A stretch of DNA of 64,000 bases from Endomychus coccineus (GCA_958510875.1 OY294068.1:32716297-32780296), one strand, 5' to 3'. Shown: positions 1 to 11,090, counted from the stretch's first letter. Notes: a model not told the origin generated them from the sequence alone. Made by a program: numbers and translations.

Positions 1-746
1 TTTCTGGAACAACCAACAAAAAAAAAAGCGATTTTCAACGGTAAACAAGTAATTTTCAATTTTTTTATCAAAATATCACATTTCCATGGAATTGACCTCT
101 TCATATAATCAACAACCTATGTAAACAAAAGTAAATCATTTCAAATGGAAGAGCAATAAAGAATCTTTCATATGATACCATATTTATCGCCGAAATGTTA
201 TCATTTTTATTATTTTCAGGTCATAACATTTGGGTGTCACCTGTTATTTGCTGAAGTCGTGAAAATTCAAACGTCAAATACTCAACATTTTTTCAAGAAA
301 AATAAGAAATTGTGTTAAATGTAACTCAACATCAAGGTTTGTGAAATAACAAGCTTTCTGTAATTCCAAATGTTGCTTGTAGAGAAGTTGTAAAGCGAGT
401 TACAACGTACACGCATAGACTGGAAGTTTTCCAAAGAATTTGAAAAACCTATCCCCAGCTGCCTATGATCAACCGTTCGACCGCTATTCAATGACATACT
501 AGATCCTCCAGTTTCCTTAATTTTCATCCCATAATTATGAAATTCAACAATTCGAATAGGACCATTTTAACAATAACAATTAGAAGTAGTACGAATTACA
601 ACATTTGCTCTGGATGATCCGCTGTTCCTCCGTGTTAATTTGGAATTGATTTTTTTTCTAAGATACATGGGTGATTGGCAGTCATGGCTTGCTTAGAATA
701 ACCGCTACGTTGCACGTACTCCGGTAATTTCTAATAAAAGTCAAGT

Positions 747-827
747 AGGCAAACGTCAAAAATCTTTTGCATTAGGCAAACGTCAAAAATCTTTTGCATT
801 AGGCGAACGTCAAAAATATCTTACATT
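747..827. repeat. Tandem repeat, three 27-bp units
   Basis: Three adjacent 27-bp units begin at 747, 774 and 801. The first two are identical and the third has a few changes. The unit starts AGGCAAACGTCAAAAATC. It lies inside the mariner-like element, between the left inverted repeat and the transposase remnant. Confidence 0.9.
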
Positions 828-1011
828 AGTTCTTGTGACCCGTTTATCTACTTGCTAAGAATACACAATACCAGTGTTCGCTAACGAAGAACTAACCGAT
901 ATCCATTTTATCTATGGCTTCTGCAACGGAAACGCAAATGCATTTGGACGAGATATCGGAGCCGGTATCCCAATAGGCATCTTCCTCCGGTGCGAACGGT
1001 CCTGAGAATCC

Positions 1012-1333
1012 ATGGAAATCTTCGAGAACGAGGTAGCCCTGAACACCAGAGCGACAATGAAATTACATCATGACGGAGCTCCACCCCATTTTAATCGAAA
1101 CGTCCGCAGATATTTAGGAGAAACATCCGACATGGATTGGTCGGGTAGGAACAGTTCCCTGGCCTGCCAGGTCACCCGACCTCAGACATCTCGATTTTTG
1201 CGCTTGGGACTACATGAAAGCGGAAGTTTACAAGAACCAAATTCACACGGAGGAAGAATTGAGGCAACGTATTGAGCTATGCGGTGACGGAATGAGCACG
1301 CATATGTTTGCGTCAATATGGTGGCCACTTTGA
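1012..1333 (+). pseudogene. Mariner/Tc1-type transposase, C-terminal fragment, frameshifted
   Basis: Recognised from the DDE-transposase motif HHDGAPPHFNRNVRRYLGE at about residues 18-36 of the plus-strand frame starting at 1012. After a frameshift near 1130 comes WPARSPDLRHLDFCAWDYMK, then a YKNQIHTEEELRQRI helix, with a stop at 1331-1333. In this family the enzyme cuts and pastes the element; the aspartate in SPDLRHLDF is the usual third catalytic carboxylate of the DD34D type. The N-terminal DNA-binding domain and first catalytic aspartate are not recognisable, so this is a dead copy. It lies centrally between long inverted repeats. Confidence 0.85.
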
Positions 1334-2205
1334 GTAATTTTGTAATTATTGATACTTCTCATTGTTATTATTCTTGTTATTGTTAAAATAGTATAAATGA
1401 ACTCGCCACTATTCGAATCATTGAATTTCATAATTATCGGATTAAAAATAAGGAAACTAGAAGAAATTTAGTATGCCATGGAATAGCGATCGAACGGTAG
1501 ATCGTAGGAAGCTATGTATATGTTTTTGAGATTCTTTGGAAAATTTCCAGTCTATGCTCTACAAGCAAAATTAGGAATAGGAGTAAACTTAGTATTTCAC
1601 AAACCTCGCATGTGCGATTAATAAAATGTTATACTATTCTAAAGCTTGATCTTTAGCGATATTTTGACAACAGTTATCTCCCATATTTGTCTTGCAAAAA
1701 TATTGAGTATTTGACGCTTAAATTTTCAAGATTTCATCAAATAAAAGGTGACACGCAAATGTTATGCCCTAAAAATAATAAAAATGATAACATTTCGGCG
1801 ATAAATATCGTATCATATGACAGCTCTTCCATTTGCAATAATTTAATTTTTTCTACATTTATTTTTGATTGAAGGAAGAGGCCAATTGCATAGAAATCTG
1901 ATATTTTCATGAAAAAATAGAAAATAGCCAATTACTTGTTAAGCGTTGAAAATCCGAATATGTATTACATGAACTTTTTTTTTGAAAATATGATATATAA
2001 TCACAGATTGAATTTTTTTACGTATATCCGGATACACCCATCCTGTATATAGTCTATTAAGATAAGGATCAGTATTATATTATTATTATTCGAGTATTAT
2101 TACAATATCATTAGAGCATTACAAGTATATTAAGTAGATAGTTATAGTAATATATTCACTATCAAGTGTGATTGTACCTGTGACATTACAGTGGTATAGT
2201 GCCGT

Positions 2206-2238
2206 CATAGAGATCATATATTAAATATGATCTCTATG
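2206..2238. repeat. Perfect 14-bp hairpin flanked by 8-bp direct repeats
   Basis: CATAGAGATCATAT (2206-2219) and its exact complement (2225-2238) enclose a 5-nt loop ATTAA. The hairpin is bounded on both sides by the octamer AGTGCCGT (2198-2205 and 2239-2246). It lies just upstream of the catalytic region of the LINE reverse transcriptase. Confidence 0.85.
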
Positions 2239-2282
2239 AGTGCCGTTTATGAACTATTTAACATGTCACTTTTATAATCTAT

Positions 2283-3101
2283 GTGTGTGATTCGCCGACG
2301 ACGCTTATTATTTTCAAATCAACATCTTGGGAGAATTTAAAAAATAAAATGGAAAGTGAAATGAAAACAATTAAAGTCTGGTATGACTCAAATTCACTAA
2401 CTTTAAACTGTTCAAAAAGTTGTTGGTCACCCTTTACCTCACTAGCAAGAAATATACCACCATATCGTTCAATAAATGTAAACAAAGCATCTGAAAACAG
2501 CCTTGAAATTGGTATGAAAACTGTTAAATATTTAAGTGTAATAATAGATGCGCTGGAATGAACATATCAATTATGTCACTAAAAAACTGCGTTACCTGTT
2601 AACCAAAATAAAATTTATGAGAGGATACTTGAATCCTGAAAATCTAATGGTAATGTACTATGCACTTGTTCAATCACAGTTGAGTCATGTAGATGAGCAG
2701 TAGATAGTGCAATACAAAATTTAGATACGCTGCAAAAAAGATTTTTAAAAATAATTACTAACAAAATACGTACTTACTCATCAGGTCTTCTATTTAAGGA
2801 TGCCAAGGTAATGGATTTAAGACAACTCTATTGTTTAAGTATCCTAGATAAAGATTGTATCAATAAAAATAACTTAAATTATCCAATGCATGCGTATAGT
2901 ACAAGAAATAAATTGAATTTGACAATGAAACCAAAATCGTTAAAAACCATAGGCCAAAAAAATCATACTTACCTTGTAAGTGTTCTTATTGATATGCTTC
3001 CTGCTAATATTAAATTGTTGAATAGTATTAAACATTATAAATGCAAAATTAAACTTTGGATATTAAATACAACTAGAAAAACCTTTCCCCAATATTGTTA
3101 A
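2283..3101 (+). pseudogene. LINE reverse transcriptase, C-terminal part, frameshifted
   Basis: The catalytic motif FADD is readable at about 2292-2303 in one frame, and the sequence continues as TLIIFKSTSWENLKNKMESE in another, so a frameshift lies within the active-site region. Next come KVWYDSNSLTLNCSKS (template-grip region), MRWNEHINYVTKKLRYLLTK at about 2550 (thumb) and a C-terminus with YSTRNKLNL (2811-3101). This order is standard for CR1/Jockey-type polymerases, which copy the element RNA at the target site. Several frame changes make it non-functional. Confidence 0.85.
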
Positions 3102-3190
3102 CTTAAAACACTTTTTGAAATAACACCACCTTGGTATAGAAACTATCTCTGGTGATTGATTTATTTAAGAAAAATAGATTATTACTTAAT

Positions 3191-3698
3191 TGTATTACAC
3201 AAAGCGTCCAAATCGCACCAATTTCACTTAAAATGCACCCCGTCGCCGAAACGAACAGAAACACGATTAAATGAAATTGTAAACCTCAATGCTATAGTAA
3301 AATTATCAAAAATCCACTGTTGAGAAGATTTCTTAATAAAAGCGTACTCATGTCAACACATTAAGTGAACGACTAGAGACGAGACAAATAAAATTTAATT
3401 TTTAAGTATACATATGTGTTGACATGAGTACGCTTTTATTAAGGAATCTTCTCAACGATTTTAATCGTGTTTCTGTTCGTTTCGGCGACGGGGTGCATTT
3501 TAAGTGAAATTGGTGCGATTTGGACGCTTTGTGTAATACAATTAGTTTTAAGTAATCAAGTTTTAGACATAATAAGTCTTCTGATGATGGACGTGAGACC
3601 GAAACGTACGTAAAGACGAAAATTTAAAACAGTGTGTTAATGTGACCTATTACCCGAGAATTTTATATATAATTCATACTGGGTCAAGAATCTTTATT
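3191..3698 (+). mobile_element. Penelope-like element 3' fragment (PLE-A) with inverted duplication, inserted in the LINE
   Basis: The right part (3411-3698) is a PLE-A 3' region carrying a hammerhead motif. The left part (3191-3362) is an inverted copy of the segment just upstream of the hammerhead. The insertion is bounded by a perfect 13-bp direct repeat, ATTATTACTTAAT (3178-3190 and 3699-3711). The LINE 3' UTR continues on the far side. PLEs commonly insert as partial inverted copies. Confidence 0.85.
3576..3617 (+). ncRNA. Type I hammerhead-ribozyme motif, PLE-A copy 1
   Basis: Stem I strand GTCTT (3576-3580) precedes the core CTGATGA (3581-3587), stem II GGAC-GTGA-GACC with one mismatch, then GAAA (3601-3604). 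A minimal 3-bp stem III (ACG/CGT, 2-nt loop) follows, and the closing strand AAGAC (3613-3617) pairs fully with GTCTT. Predicted cleavage follows A3612. One unpaired T sits between the core and stem II, as in every copy here. Hammerheads in PLE terminal repeats are known; activity of this copy is inferred. Confidence 0.75.
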
Positions 3699-4019
3699 AT
3701 TATTACTTAATGAAAACCATATATATTTTATTTTTGTATTGTCTATGTTATAAGTATTATGCAATATGTTTTCAATTTTTTATATTTTGATTATTAGTCT
3801 AAAAATTACTTTATTAATTTTGTGATGTATTTTATCATAAGAATCATTATTTATTTGAATTAAAATTATATTTTTCACAAACAAAGTTCATATATGTTGT
3901 ACATATATAAACTTTCGTGAATTAATTATCTAGTTTATTATAACTATTTTTGTAAATTGTATTGCCGATAAACCAGTTTATATATAATAAACGTTATTAT
4001 TATTATATTATTATTATTC

Positions 4020-5040
4020 CCTCTACGATCCCGGATCCAGTTACTCCAGAGATGCTGCCATTAAACTAAACCTAAACGAACCTAAATAATCAATTGGGAA
4101 CCATTGGGTTAGTGTCCCACTGCCACTTGACGACCCTTGCCAGACATTGATTATCTCAATAACACTACAAAAACTCTGCATTCTAATGAAGCTACACAAT
4201 TGTACTAATCAATGCCAAAAGATAAACATTAAAAGAAATATGTGGGGTAGATCTGTATGGTCACGTACTCCAGAATAAAATCCTTGTTGCTCCTCTTTTG
4301 CAGTTTTTAAATAATAGGGGTCTAGTCTTCTCGGTTTAGAAAAAGGTAAAGGGCCTGAGGTGGGAATGTGATGCACTACATTATGTTTGACAGGAAGATT
4401 ATAATTTGGACTACAAGTTAGAGATGGAAATTATTTTAATAGACTAGTAAACTCGTCTATTGAAAACATCCTTGGACTTGGTGTTTCAATAGATTTGATT
4501 ATGCAGTTAATTGATAATTGTTATTGAATCAATTAGTTTTTGTTTTTTATAACAACTGGCAAGTTGAATGTTGTTAAAAACTTGACAAAAAAAAAGGAAA
4601 AGAAAATTTCGTCTTAAATTGAAATTCAACGTTATAATAATTTAGAACCATATGTGGAAATTGAGGAACCGTTAGCTGCAGACAAAGTATAATTAGATTT
4701 GTCACTGACTGTTTTCACCATTCTATGTGGAATGCATGAAACATCGATTAAAAATTTAATCTGATTATTCGTATCAGTGATAAATATATGACTTGTGTTA
4801 ACGTGCCTAACATCAGCCGTTAAAATACTAGGCGTTACTAGTTTTAAGCTTGTTTATAAGCGCAAGGTTTGATACATTTCTTAGCTTTGTCTCCATATTT
4901 TGTATGATACCAACAATTTGTTTGGTTCTGTAAATTATCTATGAAAATTTGGTGATCTACTTCATTGTTTAACTCAGCTACTGTGAGCGTTAAATCTGAA
5001 ATGATTTACAATGTCTAATGAAGTAGATGAGCAAATGTAG
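4020..5040. other. Unannotated interval
   Basis: Low-complexity AT-rich sequence with no recognisable protein motif on either strand and no clear internal repeat. The part next to the Gypsy fragment (after about 4600) may be further decayed retrotransposon, but I cannot support this from motifs. Confidence 0.5.
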
Positions 5041-5184
5041 AAATGTTGGAATTAGTTTGCGAAACATCCCAAATTTTATCAGCGATAGAAATCAAATCTT
5101 TAATATCGTTTTTACTAAAGGATACTAAAGCCATCAGCATACTAGGTTATAGTTTAAGTAGCCATAATTTTTTTAGTAATTTAC

Positions 5185-5577
5185 TGCTCACTGCTGTCAA
5201 AAAGGATCTAGGTTGTTCTTTTGTAGAATTGGTTTATGGCCAATCATTGAGAGTTCCAGGAGAAATTTTTATTTCTTCTCCCTTAACAATTAAAACATTG
5301 ATTTTATTAAACATTTAAAAACTCATTTTCAAAATTTAATTTCAGTACAACCTCAACAGCAACAGACGAAACAAAATTTTTATTCCTTCCGATTTATACA
5401 ATTGCAAATTCGTTTTCGTTAGAGTAGACAATATTGCGAAGGCATTGCACCCACTTTATGAAGTTTTAGATAGATCAGGTAAAATTTTTATACTTGCGAT
5501 CAACAATTTTTCTAAATTCATCTCAATAGATCGACTTAAGCCTGCTCATATTGAATGGACTATAACAACGAGGTCTA
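5185..5577 (+). pseudogene. Ty3/Gypsy integrase C-terminal fragment
   Basis: TAVKKDLGCSFVELVYGQSL followed by RVPGEIF (5190-5270) matches the end of the Gypsy integrase core. After a frame change, KFVFVRVDNIAKALHPLYEV (about 5402-5465) and SIDRLKPAHIEW (about 5526-5562) match the C-terminal domain that precedes the stop in many Gypsy pol proteins. Integrase joins the cDNA to host DNA. No protease, reverse transcriptase or RNase H is recognisable upstream. Confidence 0.8.
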
Positions 5578-5618
5578 GTATAGACCTCGTTGGTCTATAA
5601 TCTATACTATCCAATTCC

Positions 5619-5962
5619 AGAGAGATGTTAAGATAGAGTGCACTCATAGATTACATATTATATATGAGTGCACTAGCGCCATAAGCGTAACGGTAAAAAA
5701 ATTACCGAGGTTAAGCGAACTAGCACCTATAAGATGCATCCCCTCCCTCAAAGAAGTTTCCAGTAAGAAATTTTATATTCTCTTTTCCTCATGCGAAAAA
5801 TCAAGGAAATATAAACTTAGACTCATATTCGCATTTGTATATATATTTTATCTAGTTCTTCTTGTTTTACTCAAAGATTTCCAAAAAATCCACCATCCGA
5901 TTATATATCTTAAACCCAGTCACTAAAAGAGTGGCTCGCACACTCTATCTTAACATCTCTCT
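5619..5962. mobile_element. Small MITE with perfect 22-bp terminal inverted repeats
   Basis: Positions 5619-5640 and 5941-5962 are exact reverse complements (core GAGATGTTAAGATAGAGTG). The 344-bp element has no coding capacity. A further hairpin, arms AGTGCACTCATA and complement, begins at its left TIR (about 5637-5677). Another 10-bp hairpin, ACGAGGTCTA/TAGACCTCGT, lies just outside at about 5569-5591. Superfamily unknown; no convincing target duplication was seen. Confidence 0.7.
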
Positions 5963-6769
5963 GATACCATCATGACATAGCGAAATGATTTATTTATTGT
6001 GGGATACAAATCAATTTTATTCTATGTTTTTAAATTATAATTTTTATTAATACATATAAGATACATTATTCGTGAGCGTTGAATATGTCATTCCAAACGT
6101 GTTAGTAGAATATACTTGCTGTAACAAGATTTTATTAATTAATAATAATTGTTTTGTTAAATTTACTGTTTCGTAAACAGTTCAAAATTCCTAATAACTA
6201 CAAAATACTGCTAAATCTTTGTCTCTTGAAACAAATGAACGAAATAAGCGCAAGGTGGGTTAAAATAAATCTCTAACCATAGCAACAGGAACAAAGGTCG
6301 TAAAGTTAACGCTGGCGCTGCTATCCAACAGGGCATGGACCAAGGTAAAGCGGGTAAATGGTTTCCGATTGGACCAAAGCAGTGATAGAATATACATTCC
6401 GACACAGTCTCTCAGAATGATATACTTTACAATCTAATCTTTAATAATACAATAGATGCTTTCTGAAAGCATTTGGAGAAAGATGATTATAATCACCCGT
6501 ATATTCGACTTAATTATTTATTTGTTTATTTGAAATTTAATCCGACGAAACTGTCATTTTGAATAGTATATCATTATAGTTGGTCGAAAAGCAACAAAAG
6601 AAAAACATCATAATGACAAACGCAGATAATGAGAATGCAAAGAAAAATAAAGAAATTGATGAGAATTAAAGGTTAAATTAATAATCGATTAGCCAAGCAT
6701 AATGATCGAATGTAATTTTAAGGTTATAAAGAAGCTTAAGAATACAGTATCACATCAACAAATGATTCT
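5963..6769. other. Unannotated interval
   Basis: No coding motif found. A short stretch at about 6418-6475 resembles 23525-23585 (shared AATCTAATCTTTAAT and AATAGAT blocks), so it may be a fragment of a dispersed repeat. Confidence 0.4.
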
Positions 6770-8645
6770 TAAGGTAGCACCGGCTCTTGGTCTATTTCGT
6801 GCCTTAGATGGTAATAGAGGACCCGTAGGGCCGCATTATGGCGATGGGTGTACGCCGAGGCCGTTTTTGCCGGACATGCCGACAGCCGGTGGAAAAGCGT
6901 CCAAGGCATCTTTCGACAAGCTCTGCAGCTGACATCAGGAACCATCACACCCATCGACGATAGACCAAGGTGTTGATTACGCCATCTTGGCAAGCAGCGG
7001 TAAATCCCTCGGTCTCGGATGTAAGCTTGGCTGACCTTAGGTAGCCGAAGGTCAGCCTGGTTGACAAGCCGAGTGTTTCATGTTTCTGTATAAAACACCG
7101 TATATCGGCTTGTTAACATGCCGCCTGAGGAAAATAGCTTGCTCCGCAGCATTAAACTGGGTTTTCAGGCGAGAAGGTTGCAACTCAAGCACGCCCTCTA
7201 GTAGGCCTTCTCTACTGAAATTCGAAATCAAGTTCTTCCGCTCCTTTAACGATAAATGCCCGAACTCCGGCCAATTCGTGACTTTTGACAAGGCACAGTA
7301 GGGGATCCGAACTCCTAACAACTTTACACGCTATACTCAGAACCACACTACGATGCAGACCCTCCAGACTAAGGAGTCCCCTACCTCTCCGGTCATGTGG
7401 GACATACATGCGGGAAACGGACGACCTAGAATGAAAACTGTGATTGATATCAGTCATGTTCTGGGTGTCTTTGTTGAATCTATGCAACCTTGTAATCTCT
7501 CGGAAGTTCGGGCGACCAGAACAAGGTTTCTGTACTAGCCGCGGAAAGTCATATTTACATGGGGAGCGTCCTAATTCGGATATTTCCAGGTAACGCTAGG
7601 TCTCTCCAGCTTCAAGGTGTTATAAGATTCATCTATCGGTAAGGTACATATTCTCATGAACTTCCGGAGATCGTCCTCTCCTCAAATGAAACTCTGCGTA
7701 CTTGTCCAATGCCAACTCCATGCCTACGGCTCGTGTATATTCCTGAACCACGTTGAGAGCCTGATGGGGATTTTTTCCCCTCAGAGACATACAATTAAAG
7801 AACATCCATCTAAAATAAATGGGTGATCTCCGGTCGTTAGGTGGTTCAGAGTAATATCCAATCCACGAGTCCGTCTTAATATAATGGAGAGCTGCAGCAG
7901 TGAGATGTTGAACAAGAGGGAATTCAAGGAGTTTTCTTGGAAAACACCCTTCCTGAATGTTACCAATTGTGTCAAGACTCGTCGTGTGCCTGATGTGATG
8001 GCAAAACGAGTCTTCCAGAGTGGCAACATATGTTATATGCATCTCACTAGTGGGGTTGGTACCGCAAGGCATCAAGGCATTGAGCAAATATAATAATGTG
8101 ATGCTCATGTGATGTTGTATCACATGCCTTGCGGTACTCTATCCAGGTCATGGAAAGGTTGCGCTTGTAGAGTATGGAGTCCTGAGTGAGGTCTATCTAT
8201 CACCAGGTTCTCCCGAAAACCCTCCATGCCTTTCTTTACCCGACGCTGCTCGCTGATGTTATTAATTACCGGACCGATCGATCTCAATAACCTAGTATAC
8301 AAGAGAGACACGTCTAAGTAACTTGTAGCAGGTGTTGAGACAAGTGATCGGCTGGTAGCTTTTGGGGTCAGACAAGTCTCCCTTCTTTGGAAGCAGTATA
8401 GTGTACCCCTCGACAGCTCAGCTTGAAATTTGTCGCTTCTCTTTGGGCTAAGAGTCAAAGAGTCTGGCGGATGAGTGGAAGGACATTTCTTCCAACACCT
8501 TATGTTTATGCCGTCAGGGCCGGGAGCAGCAAAGTTTTTGGTACCGACAAGAGCCTTGCACTCAATCCCAAACGTGGTAAAAGAAATTCGATATATTTTG
8601 ATGTTTGTGACTGCTAATATAATCACATACAATTTACATAGTAGA
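6770..8645 (-). pseudogene. R4/Dong-like non-LTR retrotransposon reverse transcriptase, decayed
   Basis: On the minus strand, 8645 toward 6770 carries in order: FAAPGPDGINIRCWKK (fingers, about 8500), an RRVKKGMEGFRENLVID stretch (about 8250), SMTWIEYRKA (first catalytic block, about 8140), FRKGVFQENSLNSLLFNISL (about 7905), and VGMELALDKYAEFHLRRGRS (about 7700). Further on are RMYVPHDRRGRGLLSLEGLH (about 7395) and ACPAKTASAYTHRHNAALRV (about 6850). The gene order and the GRGLL and CPAKT...YTHRHN blocks fit the R4/Dong clade, which makes a single-ORF polymerase with a C-terminal endonuclease. Many stops and frameshifts are present, and the catalytic YxDD box is degraded (HPFILDGCS). Confidence 0.8.
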
Positions 8646-8730
8646 TCCATAGATTAATGTATCATTATCAAAGTTCAGACTATATACTATGGCAGGAAAC
8701 ACATAACCCATCAACAAGACAGGTTTTACA

Positions 8731-8834
8731 CACGGTCGTACATACAGGTCTGGAAACTCTATGGTTGACTTGAGTCGCTTACGCGTCGTGAAACTCGTAG
8801 TCCCTCGCTCAGTCACCAGCTGGCGCTTGGATCA
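8731..8834 (+). repeat. Dispersed short repeat E, copy 1
   Basis: About 100 bp beginning CACGGTCGTACATACAGGTC and ending GGCGCTTGGATC. It recurs at 14865-14965 in the same orientation, and its first 24 bp recur inverted near 9745-9768. It is non-coding and may be part of a SINE- or MITE-like element. Confidence 0.75.
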
Positions 8835-8905
8835 AGAGGGGGTAAAACGATTTCTTTCCGGAATCGCAAGCAGTGTTACTAATGTCCATTTGCACCGTTT
8901 AAGCA

Positions 8906-9700
8906 TAGCTTAAAATTGTCGAAATGTTAACTTTGAACCTTTTAAAAGGTCGTGATAGACCCAAACTGGGTCGAAAACTGTTTTGAATTGGTTAATTTTC
9001 GATAAATCGAATGACGTTCACGTGAGGAGCGCGTAGCTCGCGAGTTAGAAAAGTGCAAATTTACGGTACATAGAACGTCTTAACGAGGACTTTTCGCATG
9101 CGGTTTTCGCTCCATGTCGTTAGTTTATGAATGGGGCCAACTAAATAGCATAGTCTCGGGCCCAAAATGTCGATTAAATAGGAAAATTCAATTAAAACAG
9201 TTTGAGGTATTCTCAGCTGTCAGCTACTAGCGTCTGACGTGCGATGTACCAAAGGGAATTTTGTAGCTACTAAAATATACTCAAAGCGGGTAAAAGCTAG
9301 CGGCTTATAGCCGAAAACACTTTATTACAACTGGCTCCGGTCGCACGGGGCATAAAACGGCCCCGAATTAACAAGATCGAGGTGAAAAGTATAAACTCTA
9401 ACTGACGCGAGCTCCTCGAGGCATATGTCAAAATGATTACGTTCGTAGCTAATTATATAGGACGTCTTTCGTTCATGCAATTGTGTTTTTATACAATTCG
9501 AACCTTCTCATTTCGATAGGCCACGTGAAAATCCCGGAGCCGGAAGTGCTATCGAGATCTGAACGTTAAAACTTTCGTATAAAATTGTGTTTACAAGTTA
9601 ACTGACACTTGTCACAGAATACTCTTCATAGATATCAAGATGATAATCTTACGTGACGCCTTTTATGTGACGTCTTTTGGTATTACGCGAAAGTCGACGC
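8906..9700 (+). repeat. Dispersed repeat C, copy 1 (about 790 bp)
   Basis: Long non-coding repeat starting near AGCTTAAAATTGTCG and ending near TGACGTCTTTTGGTA. A closely matching inverted copy lies at 28466-29310 and a more diverged partial inverted copy at 30325-30655. It is rich in alternating purine-pyrimidine hexamers such as TCACGTGA and CTCGCGAG and carries no reading frame. Probably a non-autonomous mobile element whose termini I cannot fix. Confidence 0.8.
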
Positions 9701-10784
9701 GTAGCGGACTCACTGCTCACATAGGAAACAATCTCGAGTTTCCAGACCTGTGTATACGACCGTGGTTTTACATGATGGATAGCTGATACGTTGACAGTCA
9801 CATAATGTCCGTAACAGACCATAGATATCTCTGTCAATTGAAATAAACATTTCATAACATAGTTCAAATAAACTTTCACATGACATCGAGTAAAATTTTA
9901 CGTCATTGAGCCTTGAATCTTGGGGAATGACTACGCGGCAGCCGAGTCGACGCCTTAACCATTGATTAATATGCAATATGCATAATCAATACTATGAGCT
10001 ATTTCTGCGAACGTCGCCTTCGTACAACTGGAAGCTGGAAGTCATAGACTTCTTGTATTTCTGGTTGAGTTGTCTCAAGGAGGATCATCCTTGGAATCGT
10101 CTTACCGATCTCAAAGTATTTTAGGTTGCCTGAATTTTTCGATATATTTCTTTCTCTTTCGGATTCAAACACATATATGTATTCAAAGTGTATTTGTTAA
10201 TTAAATCAAGATGAAATTTACGAAATCTTAAATGAAATGTGAAAGCAAACAGGTCATGTTATGATATTTGTTCATATTCACGATGTTGACTAATTAGCAA
10301 GAGCGTTGCCAAATCACATTACCAATCAACGGATTCCCCCACACAAAATATTTATTTTTTCCGGACATTTTCATCTGGTTAAATGTTTGATTGTAATATA
10401 TCTGCACTAGCTAAAGAACATTGACAGTTTATTTAAATTGACAACCTATGTGTTTCATAACTCAGTTTTAAACTGTATTTATCATCATATTTTATTCAGG
10501 TGAATTGTCAAAATCATTGACATAAAGAACTAGTTAACTTCACTTTCATGATAACACAGAGTAATTAATTTAAGGTAGCCTTGTTATAAAGTGTCTGTGC
10601 TCAACGAACTATAGATTTTAAATTATCTCTGACGAGGAACACAAACTTTTATGGCATCATTTTTAAAATTTAGAAATATTAATTTCCGACACTTCTGCAT
10701 ATTAAAGGTATGCATGTGATATATATTTATAATCGAAAAACACCGTTTGTTATATTGTGATAAAAATACAATAGATTCCAATCT
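9701..10784. other. Unannotated interval
   Basis: Contains the short inverted match to repeat E near 9745-9768. No coding motif or structured RNA recognised. Confidence 0.5.
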
Positions 10785-11034
10785 AATGATAACGTCTCTC
10801 TAGTCTAGATCGATCAGTAACATTACAAACTAATAGTTCTGGACAGCTGTTTTTCTTTCTCATAGAGCATTACGCCAGTCGGTTATTTATACCTTCGAAA
10901 GAATGATCGTTCAGTAATATTGCAAGCTTTCTCGTTCTGCAAATGAGCTCGATGAGAGAACGAAACAGCTGCCCAGGACAATTAGTTTGTAATGTTACTG
11001 ATAGATCTAGACTAGAGAGACCTTATCATAGTTA
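10785..11034. mobile_element. MITE family F, copy 1
   Basis: Inverted repeats of about 65 bp (10785-10855 and 10965-11034) share CAGTAACATTACAAACTAAT and the outer block GTCTCTCTAGTCTAGATC. The core has no coding capacity. A related sequence lies at 20270-20460, matching the right arm and continuing to ATAAATATTCGTTCATT just beyond it, so the true element may extend to about 11090. Confidence 0.7.
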
Positions 11035-11090
11035 TCTTGCAAAAGCGAGCAAGACATAAATATTCGTTCATTTCTCAATCGTTATACTAA

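Larger units (their letters stand above)
1..2048 (+). mobile_element. Mariner-like DNA transposon with very long terminal inverted repeats, left end cut by the window
   Basis: Positions about 29-600 and 1330-1965 are imperfect inverted copies of each other, for example around the shared stretch TTATCGCCGAAATGTTATC at about 185 and its complement near 1790. The arms flank a decayed mariner-type transposase. The right end reads GGATACACCCATCCTGTATA, which resembles the end of the palindromic element at 34375-35308 and suggests TA target use. Arms of roughly 550 bp are far longer than the ~30 bp of classical mariner. The left terminus lies before the window, so target duplication cannot be tested. 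Confidence 0.7.
2245..4019 (+). mobile_element. CR1/Jockey-type non-LTR retrotransposon, 5'-truncated, split by a PLE
   Basis: A reverse-transcriptase C-terminus (to about 3101) is followed by a 3' untranslated region that resumes at about 3712 after a PLE insertion. It ends in a (TTA)n-type tail at about 3975-4019, as in CR1/Jockey-like LINEs. The 5' end, endonuclease and most of the reverse transcriptase are absent, which is typical 5' truncation. Confidence 0.8.

Noticed and set aside
747..827. CRISPR array
   Set aside because: Three contiguous 27-bp units without spacers in an evidently eukaryotic context; a simple tandem repeat.
5690..5730. 5S-rRNA-like internal promoter (ACCGAGGTTAAGCGAACTAG)
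   Set aside because: Similarity to the 5S rRNA A-box region is too short and the rest of the gene is absent.
7080..8100. Plus-strand open frames over the LINE at 6.8-8.6 kb
   Set aside because: They are shadows of the minus-strand R4-like reverse transcriptase, whose motifs are in the other strand.
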